Shown here: positions 46,822-57,235 of the stretch, piece after piece
Layout of the letters: each line of letters opens with the position of its first letter
Numbering within the stretch: the stretch's first letter is position 1
From: Shewanella colwelliana ATCC 39565
GTDB lineage: Bacteria; Pseudomonadota; Gammaproteobacteria; Enterobacterales; Shewanellaceae
Assembly: GCF_000518705.1 (NCBI RefSeq)
Contig: NZ_JAEC01000006.1
Coordinates: forward strand, 124,001-188,000
DNA: 64,000 bases
Direction of reading: 5' to 3'
Notes under the pieces: model-generated
Seen by the model: the letters and a program-made list of their open reading frames with translations, nothing else
The model's database searches: none
What the model was told of the DNA's origin: nothing
Made by a program: the position numbers and the translations under genes

Positions 46822-46839
46822 TATGTCCAAAGAGACATA
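46822..46839. promoter_or_regulatory. Dyad upstream of the octaheme cytochrome gene
   Basis: Six-base arms TATGTC and GACATA with a six-base spacer lie 55 bases before the cytochrome start. It is a candidate operator for the winged-helix regulator encoded just upstream; this link is inferred. Confidence 0.4.
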
Positions 46840-46894
46840 TCAATCGCCCTCCCTGCAAAGTTGGTGATTGTCATAGCCACGAGAGGATGAACAA

Positions 46895-48574
46895 ATGAGC
46901 ACTCAAATTCCATGTAAAAAGCTACTGCTTGCTAGTATGATTTCTATGCTAGTGGCATGTGGTAGTGATAATGACGAAACCGTAACTCCGCCACCTGTTG
47001 ATGAGAATAATGCACCGATAGCCGTTGCTGATACGGCAAAAGTGACTGTCTCTGAAATGGTGACAATTGATGTGTTAGCCAATGATACTGATGCTGATGG
47101 CGACACCTTAACGCTTGTTTCCGTTGACTCCACAAGCGCCGTAATAAAAGAGGGAAAAGTCGATTTTACTGCAGGAACATCGGCTGGTGAAGTGAAGTTT
47201 GGCTACACGATCACAGATGGCACCGATGAGGCGACAGGTGAAGTGACTGTGACGGTTGAGGCGGCCGTGATCCCAGAGCCTGATGTGCTCGCTTATGTTG
47301 GTTCAGCGGCATGTGCAGGTTGTCACGCTGATCAGCATGCAACGTTCTCTAAGACGGGTCACAACTTCAAAATTCAGAAAATTAGTGCAGGTGAACAACC
47401 AAGCTTCCCTTATACGCCTGAAGCAACCATTACAGGTGCAATAGACTTACTTGTGGATTCGACGCCAAATAACGACCTAGGTGCGCCTACAAGCTATGAC
47501 GATGTGACTTACGTTGTGGGTGGTTACCACTGGAAAATGCGTTGGTTGGATAAAGATGGATACATAGTTACGGGTAAGAACGTACAGTACAATATTCGTA
47601 ACGGTAAAGGCGAGCTCAATATTCCTGATAACCATCCTGCCGATGCAAGCGTGATGGGTGATTATAAATCTACAGAGTTTAACTATAAGTATAGCTGCGG
47701 TAACTGTCATACTACGGGTTGGAAACGCACAACAGATGTGGCGGGTGGCGATGAGCGTAATCCTAACCGTCAAGACGATCTGCCCGGTATGAACGGTACG
47801 TTTGCCGAGCAAGGTATTCAATGTGAGTCTTGCCATGGTGCCGGTAGCTTCCACGTTAAAGCCCCTTCTAAGGACAATATCACTAAAATCGCTGTTGCCC
47901 GTACTACTGATCAGTTCTTAGCCGATGATATGGCTTACGGTAAAGCGGTAACTTGTGCCGAGTGTCATACCCGTGATGGCGAGAAAGATTACCCATCCTT
48001 TGTGAGTAAATATAATACTTCGTATCCAAATGGCTCTAAAGTCGGTGGTCGTATTATCGCGAAAGGTGGGTTGGCACAGCATCACCAAACCGCTGATGAA
48101 ATGTTAGGTGTTGTTCCTCAAGATTACGGTATTTATAAAGCCGGTGATGAGATTGGTGCCAAGAAGAGTATGACCTGTATCGATTGCCATGATTCTCATA
48201 AGTCGACGAAGAACCAAGATAGCACTGATGGCCTACACATGAATGCAGTGAAAGCGTGTACCGACTGTCACACTATGGCGTTCACGGATGGTGGCGGTTC
48301 ATACGGACACGGCACATTAGCTGAATGTACAGATTGTCATATGCCTAAACTTGCTAAGAGCGCGGTAACGACAGCACCTAAGATGGGTGGCGCAGATGTG
48401 GTGTTTGGTGACATCAAGTCTCATCTATTCACCTTAGACTTGTCAGCAGATGCGAAGCAGTTCAGCGATGATGGCAAGTATCAAATGCCATGGGGTACCG
48501 CTAAGTTTACCTGTGGTAACTGTCATGGAGATTATGCGCAGAAGGCGGCAGCGCTCTCCAAGGTACATAAATAA
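46895..48574 (+). CDS. Octaheme c-type cytochrome lipoprotein with N-terminal Ig-like domain
   Basis: 559 residues. The lipobox LVAC ends at Cys22, so the protein is a lipoprotein; Gly-Ser after the Cys is compatible with outer-membrane sorting. Residues about 38-128 form one cadherin/Big-type Ig-like domain (NAPIAVADTAKV, DVLANDTDADGDTLTL, YTITDGTDEATG). Eight CxxCH heme sites follow: CAGCH, CGNCH, CESCH, CAECH, CIDCH, CTDCH twice, and CGNCH near the C-terminus. Extra His residues probably supply distal ligands. The redox role (electron transfer or a reductase for an extracellular or periplasmic acceptor) cannot be read from sequence. Context with the kinase/regulator pair suggests respiratory control. 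Confidence 0.9.
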   Translation: MSTQIPCKKLLLASMISMLVACGSDNDETVTPPPVDENNAPIAVADTAKVTVSEMVTIDVLANDTDADGDTLTLVSVDSTSAVIKEGKVDFTAGTSAGEVKFGYTITDGTDEATGEVTVTVEAAVIPEPDVLAYVGSAACAGCHADQHATFSKTGHNFKIQKISAGEQPSFPYTPEATITGAIDLLVDSTPNNDLGAPTSYDDVTYVVGGYHWKMRWLDKDGYIVTGKNVQYNIRNGKGELNIPDNHPADASVMGDYKSTEFNYKYSCGNCHTTGWKRTTDVAGGDERNPNRQDDLPGMNGTFAEQGIQCESCHGAGSFHVKAPSKDNITKIAVARTTDQFLADDMAYGKAVTCAECHTRDGEKDYPSFVSKYNTSYPNGSKVGGRIIAKGGLAQHHQTADEMLGVVPQDYGIYKAGDEIGAKKSMTCIDCHDSHKSTKNQDSTDGLHMNAVKACTDCHTMAFTDGGGSYGHGTLAECTDCHMPKLAKSAVTTAPKMGGADVVFGDIKSHLFTLDLSADAKQFSDDGKYQMPWGTAKFTCGNCHGDYAQKAAALSKVHK

Positions 48575-48620
48575 CCATCACTAACTGTTAAAAGTGAAAA
48601 AGTAATTTGACCCCTAGAAA

Positions 48621-48657
48621 AGACCATCTCGGACATCGCCAGAGGTGGTCTTTTTTT
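48621..48657 (+). terminator. Rho-independent terminator of the octaheme cytochrome gene
   Basis: A ten-base stem (AGACCATCTC with GAGGTGGTCT, one G-T pair) is followed by seven T residues, 47 bases past the stop codon. Confidence 0.85.
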
Positions 48658-48935
48658 GTCGCGGCACTGGTGCTTAGGCATGACAATAGTTTATACCAAT
48701 CCCTTTAAATCCTGTTGCAGCGTTCAGGTTTGCATAGGTCTCTTACGCAAGTGTTATAGGGGCCGAGCGCTATTTTTCCCCCAAACTTGTGATGATTTTA
48801 TCATCGGGTAACAATTGTTGGCGTATGCCGACGAATATAAGATGAAAAATGTTTAATTGACTTCATTTATTATAAGTAGCGCAACGCTGCTAAGATTAAT
48901 AACATCAGTGGTTTAAGTTTCTTAAGGGAGGTTTT
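48658..48935. other. Intergenic region before a small membrane-protein gene
   Basis: About 280 bases without a coding frame. It contains a short imperfect hairpin GATGATTTTATCATC (48791-48805) and the AGCG-CAA-CGCT dyad near 48877-48887. A promoter for the small gene at 48936 is expected here, but no element matches the consensus well. Confidence 0.4.
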
Positions 48936-49109
48936 ATGGAACATGGAAAGCGACTCGTTGCTTTGTTCGTTTTACTGCTTGCTGCGCTTGTGTTTTATGG
49001 CATAGGGATGCATTACAGTGCGCTGGCGTTTATCTTGGTGGGGGCGTTACTCGAATGCGGTTTCTGGTTGAAACTATTTAAAGGCGGTGAATCACCCAAG
49101 CATAAATAG
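48936..49109 (+). CDS. Small two-pass membrane protein, 57 residues, unknown
   Basis: ATG 48936 to TAG 49109, preceded by a strong Shine-Dalgarno AAGGGAGG. The protein (MEHGKRLVALFVLLLAALVF... ending GGESPKHK) has two hydrophobic segments (about 7-22 and 27-46) separated by a Tyr-Gly-x-Gly turn, and a basic tail. The ribosome site, the membrane-like composition and the terminator right after it (49120-49147) together support a real gene. Function unknown; it converges on degS. Confidence 0.7.
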   Translation: MEHGKRLVALFVLLLAALVFYGIGMHYSALAFILVGALLECGFWLKLFKGGESPKHK

Positions 49110-49119
49110 TCGGCAATAT

Positions 49120-49147
49120 AAAAAGCCAGCGTCGATGCTGGCTTTTT
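49120..49147. terminator. Bidirectional terminator between the small gene and degS
   Basis: A perfect 11-base stem AAAAAGCCAGC/GCTGGCTTTTT with a six-base loop carries A and T runs on both sides, so it should terminate transcripts from either direction. Confidence 0.88.
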
Positions 49148-49191
49148 GCGGTTAGGAGTGGACGACACAAGTGGCGGCATATCCTTTATGG

Positions 49192-50271
49192 TTATTCTTC
49201 GCCGAAGTTTTCACCAATGGTCACAGGCACATCGTAATATTTCCCCAAGCGAATGATGGTCATAGTGACCACTGTGCCAGGTTGTGCTTCGGCAATTCTA
49301 TCCATTAGCATTTCGACACCAGGTACGATTTCACCATCAAATTTAGTGATCACATCGCGAGGCCTAAGTTTAGCTTGCGCCGCAGGGCCTTGGGGATCGA
49401 TACCTGTCACCATGACTCCCGTTAAATCTGGCAAGTTTAAAATTTGCGCCATAACAGGATTGATGGGTTCGCCTGTGATGCCTAATGCCCCTCGGATCAC
49501 CCGACCATCTTTGATCAGTTTCCCCATGATGCTGTGTGCCAGTTTGATAGGAATGGCAAAGTTGATCCCATGACCACCGCCTTCACCACCAATTTGGAAG
49601 GCGGCTGTATTAATACCTATGAGTTGACCACTGGTATCAATGAGGGCCCCGCCAGAGTTGCCCGCATTAATCGCTGCATCAGTTTGTAAGAAGTCTAAGT
49701 AACCTGAGCTGAGGCCATTACGACCGGTTGCGCTGATAATGCCTTGAGTAATGGTTTGGCCAAGGTTGTAGGGATTGCCGATGGCTAATACCACGTCACC
49801 AACCTGCGCAGGAATCTCAATATTAATGGGTACTATTGGTAGCGCATCACCCTCAATTTTCAGCACCGCAAGATCGGTTACAGAGTCAGAACCCACGACT
49901 TCAGAGGTAAATTTACGCCCATCCTGCAGAGCAACAACTATCTCGTCAGCTTTTTTAATGACATGGTAATTGGTAAGAATATAGCCTTCTTTACTCATGA
50001 TCACGCCTGAGCCAAGTCCTTGCAACGATCCTGAATTAAGCGGTTGGTTTTGATTGATACTCAAGCTGTAGATGTTAACGACTGCTGGTGCTGCGCGCCT
50101 AACGGCTTGGGAAAAGGAGAGCTCTATGCCGTTTTGCCCTCTTTGCTGGAAAAAGGTGGAGTGATTACCTTGGCCTGTTATGAGTGGCGTTACGATTAGG
50201 AACACTGCAGCCATAATAAGACCAAAAAGGATCGCTTTGCCAATATAGAGTGCAGTGTCTTTTAAAGTCAT
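49192..50271 (-). CDS. degS: Envelope-stress protease DegS
   Basis: 359 residues. One N-terminal membrane anchor (AILFGLIMAAVFLIVTPLI) tethers a trypsin-like domain with the triad His103, Asp133 and Ser206 (NAGNSGGAL), followed by a single PDZ domain (about 255-345). DegS senses misfolded outer-membrane porins and cuts RseA to free sigma-E. It lies 147 bases after degQ on the same strand; the terminator of degQ lies in between. Confidence 0.94.
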   Translation of the reverse strand: MTLKDTALYIGKAILFGLIMAAVFLIVTPLITGQGNHSTFFQQRGQNGIELSFSQAVRRAAPAVVNIYSLSINQNQPLNSGSLQGLGSGVIMSKEGYILTNYHVIKKADEIVVALQDGRKFTSEVVGSDSVTDLAVLKIEGDALPIVPINIEIPAQVGDVVLAIGNPYNLGQTITQGIISATGRNGLSSGYLDFLQTDAAINAGNSGGALIDTSGQLIGINTAAFQIGGEGGGHGINFAIPIKLAHSIMGKLIKDGRVIRGALGITGEPINPVMAQILNLPDLTGVMVTGIDPQGPAAQAKLRPRDVITKFDGEIVPGVEMLMDRIAEAQPGTVVTMTIIRLGKYYDVPVTIGENFGEE

Positions 50272-50368
50272 GAGTCAGAAAAATATGAGAAAAGTTGCGT
50301 TAGATTAACATGTTTATTTATGCGGCACTATTGGCTATTTGTTTGTGCTCTTATCCAATGAGGGGCAT

Positions 50369-50401
50369 CAAATAAAAGAGGCCATGCGGTGGCATGGCCT
50401 C
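50369..50401 (-). terminator. Rho-independent terminator of degQ
   Basis: A perfect ten-base stem GAGGCCATGC/GCATGGCCTC with a four-base loop is followed, read on the minus strand, by TTTTATTT. It lies 18 bases past the degQ stop and uncouples degQ from degS. Confidence 0.85.
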
Positions 50402-50418
50402 AATAGGTAAGCGCGGTG

Positions 50419-51774
50419 CTATCTCAAAACAAGGTATAAACTTGTTTTGCCGCGTAAGATTTTAAGTGCTACTGCGCCTTGTTGCTCTTTAAGTTCAGCT
50501 TTTAGCTCTTTAAGATCATCAATGCGTGTGCGGTTAACGCCGACAATGATGTCACCTTTTTGCAGGCCACTCGCTGCTGCAGGAGAGCTCTGGGCAATAT
50601 CGGTAATTTCTACGCCCTTTTTATCGTTCTCTAGCTTTGCACCATCGAGCATTGGGTGTACTGCACCTGCTGAGGTTTCAGTTGATTGACTGGCTTCACC
50701 TAAGGTTACAGTGACCGTTTCTTTATCACCATCACGGATGAGTCCAAGTTTTACCTTAGCTCCAGCGCCCATGGTGGCGACTTTGGCACGCAGTTCTTGG
50801 AATGATTTAATGGCACGATCATTCACACTCACAATGATGTCACCAGCTTTGAGGCCCGCTTTATCGGCGGCGCTATCGGGCATGACTTCATTTACGAAAC
50901 CGCCGTGCTGGGTATCGAGGCCAAAACCTTGGGCTAGTTCGCTGTCGAGATCGCGGCCACTGACACCAAGTACGCCACGGCGCACCTCGCCATGCTCGAT
51001 GATTTGATCAATCAAGTTATTGACCATATTGGCAGGAATTGCAAAGCCGATACCCACGTTACCACCACCTGGTGCAACGATTGCGGTATTAATACCAATC
51101 AGCTCACCATTTAGATTAACTAGCGCACCACCAGAGTTACCGCTATTGATCGCGGCATCAGTTTGAATGAAGTTTTCTAACATCTCGATGCCCAGTCCAC
51201 TGCGTCCCATGGCACTAACAATACCGGAGGTCACGGTTTGGCCTAATCCAAAGGGATTGCCGATAGCGACGGCGAAATCGCCAACACGTAATTCGTCAGA
51301 GTCGGCACGTTTTAATGCGGTGAGGTTTTTAGCCTTAATTTGCAGTAAGGCGATATCGGACTCCGCATCACTGCCTATTAATTTGGCTTCAATCTCTCTG
51401 CCATCGTGTAGGCCGATCAAGATCTCGTCAGCACCTTCGATAACATGATTGTTGGTGACGATATAGCCCTCTTCGGCGTTGATAATGACCCCAGAACCCA
51501 ATCCTTTAAATGGACGCTCCTGCACTTGCTCTCTTGGGGCGTTTGGGCCAAAGAAGTAGCGAAATGCATCAGGTACGCGCTGTTTAGATACATGGGTTCC
51601 CGATACCGCAACAGCGACGACGGCTGGCGTGGTCTTCTCTAGCATCGGCGCAAGGCTAGGGACTTGCTGTCCATCTACAGCGAGCGGAATTGCTGCGTGT
51701 GATATGGCAGGCATTACCATAAGGCTGGCGCTTAAAACGGCGGCTGAAAGTAGTGATAGTTTTGTTTTCATCAA
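50419..51774 (-). CDS. degQ: Periplasmic serine protease/chaperone DegQ (DegP family)
   Basis: 451 residues. A signal peptide (LSLLSAAVLSASLMVMPAISHAA) is followed by the trypsin-like domain with His110, Asp140 and Ser214 (NSGNSGGAL), then two PDZ domains (about 255-345 and 365-450). This is the full DegP/DegQ layout that degrades or refolds damaged periplasmic proteins. The loop LA is short, as in DegQ rather than DegP. Transcribed toward degS. Confidence 0.95.
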   Translation of the reverse strand: MMKTKLSLLSAAVLSASLMVMPAISHAAIPLAVDGQQVPSLAPMLEKTTPAVVAVAVSGTHVSKQRVPDAFRYFFGPNAPREQVQERPFKGLGSGVIINAEEGYIVTNNHVIEGADEILIGLHDGREIEAKLIGSDAESDIALLQIKAKNLTALKRADSDELRVGDFAVAIGNPFGLGQTVTSGIVSAMGRSGLGIEMLENFIQTDAAINSGNSGGALVNLNGELIGINTAIVAPGGGNVGIGFAIPANMVNNLIDQIIEHGEVRRGVLGVSGRDLDSELAQGFGLDTQHGGFVNEVMPDSAADKAGLKAGDIIVSVNDRAIKSFQELRAKVATMGAGAKVKLGLIRDGDKETVTVTLGEASQSTETSAGAVHPMLDGAKLENDKKGVEITDIAQSSPAAASGLQKGDIIVGVNRTRIDDLKELKAELKEQQGAVALKILRGKTSLYLVLR

Positions 51775-51930
51775 TTCATGACTCCAATGCTGGGATAATG
51801 GACTTATGATCGCTTTAGATATAGGGCTGCTTTGCCATAAATCAAGTCGTTAATCTTAAATCTGTTATCCAATCGGACTGTATGCAGCAAAGGAAAGTTC
51901 ACCTGATTAACAAAGGTTAATATTTTGCTG

Positions 51931-52254
51931 CTAAACCGGTTTATCTTCCAAGGTTGATGCGGACATCTCTGCAGCCGCTAATGGCTTGTTACTATTTTGT
52001 GGTGCGATAATGGCCGAAGAGTCATTCCACTGGCTAGATAGCTTACTGATGGTTTGAGTTAATTCGGCAAGCTGGCGGTGATGCTCTTCAACATGATCGT
52101 TAACCTCCTGCTTATATTGGCTTAATTCTAGTTTTGCTTGTTCGGCTAATTTACTACTGCTGGCAGAATTTCCATTGCGACTCAATAATGTGCGTCCGAC
52201 ATAACCTAGCAATAACCCAATAACGAAAGCGGCGACAACTAATGCCCACTCCAT
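51931..52254 (-). CDS. zapG: Cell-division/envelope protein ZapG (YhcB, DUF1043)
   Basis: 107 residues with one N-terminal membrane helix (ALVVAAFVIGLLLGYVGRTLL), a coiled-coil (about 35-75, LAEQAKLELSQYKQEVNDHVEEHHRQLAELTQTISKL is rich in heptads) and an unstructured tail. This is the DUF1043/YhcB layout. The protein links cell division, envelope growth and cell shape in relatives. It is divergent from zapE, a conserved neighbour. Confidence 0.9.
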   Translation of the reverse strand: MEWALVVAAFVIGLLLGYVGRTLLSRNGNSASSSKLAEQAKLELSQYKQEVNDHVEEHHRQLAELTQTISKLSSQWNDSSAIIAPQNSNKPLAAAEMSASTLEDKPV

Positions 52255-52368
52255 AGTAACTCCTTAAACATCTATAAAAACTGATTAACTAAGCTGGCAA
52301 TATACCCTGTAGAAGTGAGCCATGATACCATCGCCAGGTTGATTTAAGGATAGAAGAGAATAATTCAC

Positions 52369-53475
52369 GTGTCGTACCTCACCCCATGGCAACATTACCA
52401 ACAAGACTTGCAGCGCGAAGAGTTTTCACATGATCTTGCGCAGGAGCAGGCGGTTAAATCTCTACAAAGAGTGTTTGAAGAACTTATTACTGCGCAGCAA
52501 AAGCCTAGCGGAATCGCCAAGCTGTTTAGTTTTATGGGGAAGGGCACGTCACCAGTGAAAGGCTTGTACTTATGGGGAGGGGTAGGTAGAGGTAAAACCT
52601 ATCTAATGGATACCTTCTTTGATGCACTACCAGGTGAGCGAAAACTCAGGGCGCACTTTCACCGTTTCATGCATCAAATTCATATTGATTTGGATGGGCT
52701 CAAAGGTCAAAGAGACCCATTACTGGTTATTGCAAAGCGTATGGCTGAGCGTTATCAGGTGATCTGTTTCGATGAGTTCTTTGTCTCAGATATCACTGAC
52801 GCCATGTTACTGGGTACGCTTTTTGAAGCCTTATTTGCCGAAGGCGTTGCGCTGGTGGCCACTTCTAATATTATTCCTGACGAGTTATATCGCAATGGCT
52901 TGCAGCGAGCGCGCTTTCTGCCGGCAATTGCACTGATTAATAAACATTGTGAAATCCTCAACGTAGATAGTGGTATCGATTATCGTCTGCGCACCCTAGA
53001 GCAAGCCGAAATCTACCATTATCCCTTAGATCCTCAAGCTGATGAGAATCTATTAAGCTATTTCGACAAATTGGCACCAGAATCAGAGGTATCAATAGCC
53101 GCCATCGATATCGATGGGCGCGATATTGAGATACGTAAGCAGGCTCAAGGTGTACTGCTCATCAATTTTAGAGACCTCTGCGATGGTCCACGTAGTCAAC
53201 GAGACTATATGGAGATGGCCTGTTTGTACCATACTGTGCTGCTCAGTAATGTGGAGCAGATGGGCAGTCAAACCACTGGTGATGATATCGCACGTCGCTT
53301 CTTGGCCATGGTCGATGAGTTCTACGAGCGTAACGTGAAACTCATCATCTCCGCTGACGTCGCATTAGAGGATATTTATACCGATGGCTTACTGTCGTTT
53401 GAGTTCAAACGCTGCCGCTCAAGGTTGACTGAGATGCAGTCACATGACTACCTCGCGTTAGAGCATCTGCCTTAA
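52369..53475 (+). CDS. zapE: Cell-division ATPase ZapE (AFG1-like)
   Basis: 368 residues from GTG 52369. Walker A GGVGRGKT lies at 70-77 and Walker B in VICFDEFFVSDITDA. The AFG1/LACE1 ATPase domain fills most of the protein, with TSNIIPDELYRNGLQRARFLPAI as sensor-like region. ZapE modulates FtsZ ring dynamics in late division. Divergent from zapG. Confidence 0.94.
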   Translation: MSYLTPWQHYQQDLQREEFSHDLAQEQAVKSLQRVFEELITAQQKPSGIAKLFSFMGKGTSPVKGLYLWGGVGRGKTYLMDTFFDALPGERKLRAHFHRFMHQIHIDLDGLKGQRDPLLVIAKRMAERYQVICFDEFFVSDITDAMLLGTLFEALFAEGVALVATSNIIPDELYRNGLQRARFLPAIALINKHCEILNVDSGIDYRLRTLEQAEIYHYPLDPQADENLLSYFDKLAPESEVSIAAIDIDGRDIEIRKQAQGVLLINFRDLCDGPRSQRDYMEMACLYHTVLLSNVEQMGSQTTGDDIARRFLAMVDEFYERNVKLIISADVALEDIYTDGLLSFEFKRCRSRLTEMQSHDYLALEHLP

Positions 53476-53570
53476 TACAAAATGCCAAATGGATAATTGT
53501 TGCTTTTGTCTATTTGGCGACTAAAGGAAAGTAAAGCGAAAGAATTCCTGTAAATTAGCTAAAAAATTAG

Positions 53571-53606
53571 ATGATTTTTAACTCAGCTTTGTCTATAATT
53601 CGCGAC
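53571..53606 (+). promoter_or_regulatory. Predicted rplM-rpsI promoter with GC-rich discriminator
   Basis: A perfect -10 TATAAT (53594-53599) is followed by TCGCGACC, the GC-rich discriminator of ppGpp-repressed ribosomal promoters. The -35 region is weak. It leaves a leader of about 145 bases before rplM, which could hold the L13 autoregulatory structure known in gammaproteobacteria; I could not draw a firm fold. Confidence 0.55.
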
Positions 53607-53749
53607 CTGCCCTCGTTACTCCGCTAATAAGGCGGAAGATGTAAAGCCTTATTCTTTGCTCGAAGGGGTAGAGAATGGCACTTTTTGTGTTGTTATTTAA
53701 TGATGAATGACGGCATGTGAGACAGAATTTTAACATTGGGTTTTTGTAA

Positions 53750-54181
53750 ATGAAGACTACTTTTACTGCTACACCAGAAACCGTTACTCGCGACTGGTAT
53801 GTTGTTGATGCTGAAGGTAAAACTTTAGGTCGTATCGCGACTGAGATTGCTGCTCGCCTACGTGGTAAGCACAAGCCTGAGTATACTCCTCATGTAGATA
53901 CTGGCGATTACATCATCGTTATCAACGCTGAGAAAGTTACTGTTACTGGTAATAAAGCGAAAGGCAAAGTGTACTACTCGCACTCTGGTTTCATTGGTGG
54001 CATTAAGCAGATCACCTTTGAAAAGCTGCAAGATCATAAGCCTGAAATGATCATCGAGAAAGCAGTTAAGGGTATGTTACCTAAAGGTCCTTTAGGACGT
54101 GCCATGTTCCGTAAACTTAAAGTTTACGCTGGTACAGAACATAACCACGCTGCACAACAACCTCAAGTTCTTGATATCTAA
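53750..54181 (+). CDS. rplM: 50S ribosomal protein L13
   Basis: 143 residues, about the usual L13 length, with [37 protein letters not shown], and [23 protein letters not shown]. It binds 23S rRNA early in 50S assembly. The rpsI gene follows after 14 bases, the conserved rplM-rpsI operon. Confidence 0.98.
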   Translation: MKTTFTATPETVTRDWYVVDAEGKTLGRIATEIAARLRGKHKPEYTPHVDTGDYIIVINAEKVTVTGNKAKGKVYYSHSGFIGGIKQITFEKLQDHKPEMIIEKAVKGMLPKGPLGRAMFRKLKVYAGTEHNHAAQQPQVLDI

Positions 54182-54195
54182 ACAGGATTAAGCAA

Positions 54196-54588
54196 ATGGC
54201 TGCAACTCAGTACTACGGCACTGGCCGTCGCAAAACATCTACTGCTCGCGTATTCGCTAAAGCAGGTAGTGGTAACATCGTCGTGAACCAACGTCCACTT
54301 GACGAATACTTTGGTCGTGAAACTGCTCGTATGGTTGTTCGTCAACCACTAGAGCTAGTTGAAATGACTGATAAGCTAGACATCTATGTAACTGTTAAGG
54401 GCGGTGGAACCACTGGCCAAGCAGGTGCAATCCGTCACGGTATCACTCGTGCACTGATGGAACTTGATGAAGCTCTACGTCCATCTCTACGCGCTGCTGG
54501 TTTTGTTACCCGTGATGCTCGTAAAGTTGAGCGTAAGAAAGTGGGTCTACGTAAAGCACGTCGTAAGCCACAATTCTCAAAGCGTTAA
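54196..54588 (+). CDS. rpsI: 30S ribosomal protein S9
   Basis: 130 residues ending in the universal RKPQFSKR tail that reaches the P-site tRNA. Other S9 blocks are [34 protein letters not shown] and [13 protein letters not shown]. Ends the operon 19 bases before a strong terminator. Confidence 0.98.
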   Translation: MAATQYYGTGRRKTSTARVFAKAGSGNIVVNQRPLDEYFGRETARMVVRQPLELVEMTDKLDIYVTVKGGGTTGQAGAIRHGITRALMELDEALRPSLRAAGFVTRDARKVERKKVGLRKARRKPQFSKR

Positions 54589-54607
54589 TATTTCGCTTCG
54601 AAAATTC

Positions 54608-54636
54608 AAAAACCCAGCTATATGCTGGGTTTTTTT
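54608..54636 (+). terminator. Rho-independent terminator of rplM-rpsI
   Basis: AAAAACCCAGC pairs with GCTGGGTTTTT across a five-base loop and runs into T residues, just past the rpsI stop. Confidence 0.88.
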
Positions 54637-54833
54637 ATGGCTGTCATAAAGTGACTCCGAGCTTCAAGAGCGGTAAGCTTGTCGATTTCGCTTAAGTGAT
54701 TGGTATAATATCAGGGTTATATCCAGTGCATGGGTTACCCAAATATTAGCGATAGCGCCATTTTGGTTTATAGTGGTTTTACTTTGATTTAGCCATTTTT
54801 GAACTTAACTGTTCTGGATAGGGAACAATAGAT

Positions 54834-55022
54834 ATGTCATTTCAACTAATCATGCTCGCGTTGGCGTTAGTGCTTATTATTGAAGGTGTCGGGCCACTTT
54901 TATTTCCCAATCGATGGCAGGCGTATTTGAAAGAAATTTCCAATCAAAATCAGCGGGTTTTACAAAGATTAGGCGGTGCTTTAGTGACGGCTGGCGTGGT
55001 CATATTGATTATTTTTTCATAA
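54834..55022 (+). CDS. DUF2065-family small membrane protein
   Basis: 62 residues with two membrane helices (about 4-22 and 43-61). The first is followed by the conserved EGVGPLLFPNRWQAYL block of DUF2065. This family regularly sits just upstream of purA or next to hflC in gammaproteobacteria, and its function is unknown. Upstream, a TATAAT at 54704-54709 may be its promoter -10. It ends 66 bases before the purA start and is probably co-transcribed. Confidence 0.85.
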   Translation: MSFQLIMLALALVLIIEGVGPLLFPNRWQAYLKEISNQNQRVLQRLGGALVTAGVVILIIFS

Positions 55023-55055
55023 ATTACTTGCAACTTCCCCCCTAAGATCTGCTAA

Positions 55056-56384
<1,329 letters not shown>

Positions 56385-56387
56385 TAG

Positions 56388-56415
56388 AAAGGGCCGCGTT
56401 AAGCGGCCTTTTTAT
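56388..56415 (+). terminator. Rho-independent terminator of purA
   Basis: GGCCGC (56392-56397) pairs with GCGGCC (56403-56408) across a five-base loop and is followed by TTTTTATT, four bases past the stop codon. Confidence 0.8.
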
Positions 56416-56571
56416 TGAGTGAAGTAAAATAAACAGCTATAACTATGACCGGAGCCTTTAAGGTATCGTCAATACTGCCGATAAGATAAGTTATACCGCC
56501 CCTTTTAGATGTGTAATGCGGCTTAGGTAGCGCTGTTACCCTGGGCATAGAACAGATATAGAGAATTTTTT

Positions 56572-57192
56572 ATGTTACGTCTCCTATTCTTTATTGCTTT
56601 GCTCTGCTTATCTTCCATTACGTCGGCAGAGCCCAAAGCAGTTGATATTTATAGCCAAGAGCAGTTAATTGACATGATCCGTGATAAGTCTTACCTCACA
56701 AGGGTTAAAGGCGATGATTGTCAATTAGTACAAGATATTGAGGCGCGAGCCGAAGTATTGAAACAACCCTTATATCAATACCTTTGGGCAGAAATGCTCA
56801 ATTATGGAATTTGCGTAAAGGCCAATCCTCCCAGAGGTATCTCTTTGCTACGCAACGCAGCCGAACAAGGTGGCGCTGAAGCGATGGTTCGGATTGCAGA
56901 GTATTACCATGATGGTAAGTTTGTGATCCAAGATAAAGAGCGCGCAGTACAATACACGCTGCCCGCGGCCGCCAATGGTGACTTACCCGCACGCATGATG
57001 TTGGTAAGACTCTTTGGAGAAGGTTATGGTAGCCCACGAGATTACGAGATGGGTTATCACTGGCTTTATAATGATGTATTTAGTGATGAGGCAACTAAGC
57101 AACAAGCCTTAAAATTGTTGAAGGTGCTAGAAGCAAAAATGCCCCCCAGTGCAGTGGACAGGGCGAAGCAGGAGCATCTGAGATCCCTGTAA
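56572..57192 (+). CDS. motX: Sodium-type flagellar motor protein MotX
   Basis: 206 residues. A signal peptide (LLFFIALLCLSSITSAEP) exports it to the periplasm. The mature part has Sel1/TPR-like repeats (ISLLRNAAEQGGAEAMVRIAEYYHDGK, YTLPAAANGDLPARMMLVRLFGEGYGSPRDYEMGYHWLYNDV). The block VKGDDCQLVQDIEARA closely matches Vibrio MotX, and its two Cys residues could form the known disulphide. MotX with MotY forms the T-ring that holds the PomAB stator around the polar flagellum. No other flagellar gene is near; the motX-rnr order is seen in Vibrio and Shewanella. Confidence 0.85.
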   Translation: MLRLLFFIALLCLSSITSAEPKAVDIYSQEQLIDMIRDKSYLTRVKGDDCQLVQDIEARAEVLKQPLYQYLWAEMLNYGICVKANPPRGISLLRNAAEQGGAEAMVRIAEYYHDGKFVIQDKERAVQYTLPAAANGDLPARMMLVRLFGEGYGSPRDYEMGYHWLYNDVFSDEATKQQALKLLKVLEAKMPPSAVDRAKQEHLRSL

Positions 57193-57235
57193 TAGCCCCA
57201 AGCGATAGCGCTGGGGTCGACATTTTGGATATTGA

